Of a stretch of 5,929 bases of DNA, positions 5,083-5,929 are shown in pieces. Position 1 is the first letter of the stretch; every line of letters begins with the position of its first letter. The notes under the pieces were generated by a model, which saw only the letters and a program-made list of their open reading frames with translations, was not told where the DNA came from and did not search any database. The stretch is from Acidobacteriaceae bacterium (GTDB lineage Bacteria > Acidobacteriota > Terriglobia > Terriglobales > Acidobacteriaceae). The DNA lies in the NCBI GenBank assembly GCA_030039895.1, contig JASHUR010000145.1:1-5929 (forward strand), written 5' to 3'. A program made the position numbers and the translations under genes.

Positions 5083-5829
5083 TTGCCGTATCGCCTGCTT
5101 TGCATCACCGCACATCCTGACGACGAGAGTGGCGCCTTTGGTGGTGCGCTGTTAATGGCGCATCGCGACGGCGTCGAGACCCACCTGCTTTGCCTGACCG
5201 ACGGCCAGGCGGCACACTTTCGCGGGGGCGTGGAGGACGACGCCGAGCTGGGACGGAGGCGCCGCGCCGAGCTGGCAGAGGCCTGCGACCTGTTGGGCGT
5301 GACACGGCATGAAGTACTGCACTATCCCGATGGCGAGCTTCCGCGTCAGGACTTCTACACCATGGCAGGAGAGATGACGGCGCGCATCCGTGCAATTCGC
5401 CCACAGGTCATTCTGACCTTTGGCGGCGACGGCGGCGTGAATCTTCACCGCGACCATACGATGGTGTCAGCAGCTGCTACAGCAGCATTTCATTGGGCTG
5501 GGCGTCAGGAGTTTTTCCCAGAGCAGGGTCTTGCTCCTTACACACCGCAGAAGCTGTACTATTCCAGCACCCCCTTTGTTGCCGTGCGCAATCACCCGGA
5601 GTACTCCGGCGCGCCCACCGCGCCCTGGTCGCTTTCGCTCGATCTGGGCGAGTTCGCAGAGCGAAAAATGCAGGCCTTTCTACAGCACAGTTCTCAGGCT
5701 GGTGTTCTTACGCGGGTGAAGGGTATCTTCGATGCGCACCTCTCCCGGGAGCGCTATCTTCTCGCCGCAGCACGGGGACTCATCAGCATTACTGGCGATA
5801 CGAGTATGTTTGCGGGAGTCGAAGAGTAA
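5083..5829 (+). CDS. PIG-L / LmbE-family N-acetylglucosaminyl deacetylase-like protein
   Basis: The 248-residue product has the two zinc motifs of the PIG-L deacetylase family. AHPDDE lies near the N-terminus (zinc ligands His11 and Asp14, probable base Asp13), and HRDH lies at 122-125 (ligand His125). LCLTDGQAA, HYPDGELP and ILTFGGDGGVN are also family-like. Relatives deacetylate GlcNAc-bearing substrates such as GlcNAc-PI, GlcNAc-malate in bacillithiol synthesis or mycothiol precursors; the substrate here cannot be told. No signal peptide is seen. TTG at 5083 is chosen because GAGGA (5073-5077) lies five bases upstream and the product begins MPYRLLCITAHPDDE, as I recall for homologues. TTG at 5071 is also in frame and overlaps the rnhB stop by four bases (TTGA), but has no ribosome site. 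The gene ends six bases from a convergent gene. Confidence 0.88.
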   Translation: MPYRLLCITAHPDDESGAFGGALLMAHRDGVETHLLCLTDGQAAHFRGGVEDDAELGRRRRAELAEACDLLGVTRHEVLHYPDGELPRQDFYTMAGEMTARIRAIRPQVILTFGGDGGVNLHRDHTMVSAAATAAFHWAGRQEFFPEQGLAPYTPQKLYYSSTPFVAVRNHPEYSGAPTAPWSLSLDLGEFAERKMQAFLQHSSQAGVLTRVKGIFDAHLSRERYLLAAARGLISITGDTSMFAGVEE

Positions 5830-5835
5830 ATACGC

Positions 5836-5929
5836 TCAGGAGCCTGTACCGCGCAGTACAACTTCGGCGGTCTCGGCAAGAATCCTCAGATCCAGCCAGA
5901 AGCTCCAGTTCTCCACATACGCCGTATCG
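5836..5929 (-). CDS. C-terminal end of a polyprenyl-phosphate sugar transferase, 5' part outside the window
   Basis: On the minus strand, the last 30 codons end in TGA at 5838-5836 and read DTAYVENWSFWLDLRILAET, then AEVVLRGTGS. This matches the C-terminus of bacterial sugar transferases of the WcaJ/exopolysaccharide polyprenyl glycosylphosphotransferase family, where NWSxWLDLxIL and VVLRGxG are characteristic. These membrane enzymes attach the first sugar-phosphate to undecaprenyl phosphate for exopolysaccharide or O-antigen synthesis. The catalytic and membrane parts lie beyond the right edge, so activity cannot be judged. It converges on the PIG-L gene with only six bases (5830-5835) between the stop codons. 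Confidence 0.85.
   Translation of the reverse strand, partial: DTAYVENWSFWLDLRILAETAEVVLRGTGS

Noticed and set aside
5845..5860. Inverted repeat TGTAC/GTACA near the convergent 3' ends, considered as a bidirectional terminator
   Set aside because: The stem is only five base pairs, has no flanking T tract, and lies within the sugar-transferase coding sequence.
1..5929. CRISPR arrays, tRNA or rRNA genes, insertion-sequence ends, or defence and toxin-antitoxin genes
   Set aside because: No regularly spaced repeats, cloverleaf-like sequence, transposase motif or defence-family motif was seen; nearly all bases belong to housekeeping genes.

Overview
The window is a GC-rich bacterial chromosome segment carrying a classic ribosome-maturation gene cluster, flanked by ordinary metabolic genes. 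The protein sequences look most like Acidobacteriota, probably class Terriglobia. I infer this from the style of the DinB-like protein, the small hydrophobic protein and the PIG-L deacetylase. The lineage call is a judgement from memory, not a database result.

Layout. Bases 1-678 hold the 3' part of a DinB/YfiT-like gene, cut by the left window edge, followed 18 nt later by a 63-residue hydrophobic membrane protein of unknown function. Bases 789-1610 encode an alpha/beta-hydrolase-fold putative esterase with a non-ATG start. Bases 1681-4267 are the translation cluster: rpsP (ribosomal protein S16), khpA (KH-domain RNA-binding protein), rimM (16S processing factor), trmD (tRNA m1G37 methyltransferase) and rplS (ribosomal protein L19). 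A strong hairpin terminator closes it at 4279-4310. rnhB (RNase HII) follows from what may be its own, possibly leaderless, start. It touches a PIG-L/LmbE-type deacetylase gene ending at 5829. The last 94 bases are the C-terminal end of a convergent minus-strand sugar transferase of the polyprenyl-phosphate type. All genes except this last one lie on the plus strand.

How the genes work together. S16 and RimM both act in 30S assembly, KhpA is an RNA chaperone-like partner, TrmD guards the reading frame by methylating tRNA G37, and L19 sits at the subunit interface. The order rpsP-khpA-rimM-trmD-rplS-rnhB resembles the Bacillus-type cluster, but without ffh upstream and without rbgA/ylqF between rplS and rnhB. 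Spacing suggests khpA-rimM-trmD are co-transcribed, with extra promoter-like elements before khpA, rplS and rnhB.

I do not see an undescribed system, mobile element, CRISPR array, tRNA or rRNA here. The points most worth checking are: a TrmD whose catalytic-base position is Glu and is followed by a roughly 20-residue insertion; a DinB-fold protein lacking the usual first metal-ligand His; a structured, AT-rich rpsP-khpA spacer with an extended -10 promoter; and a recurring TANACT -10-like element.
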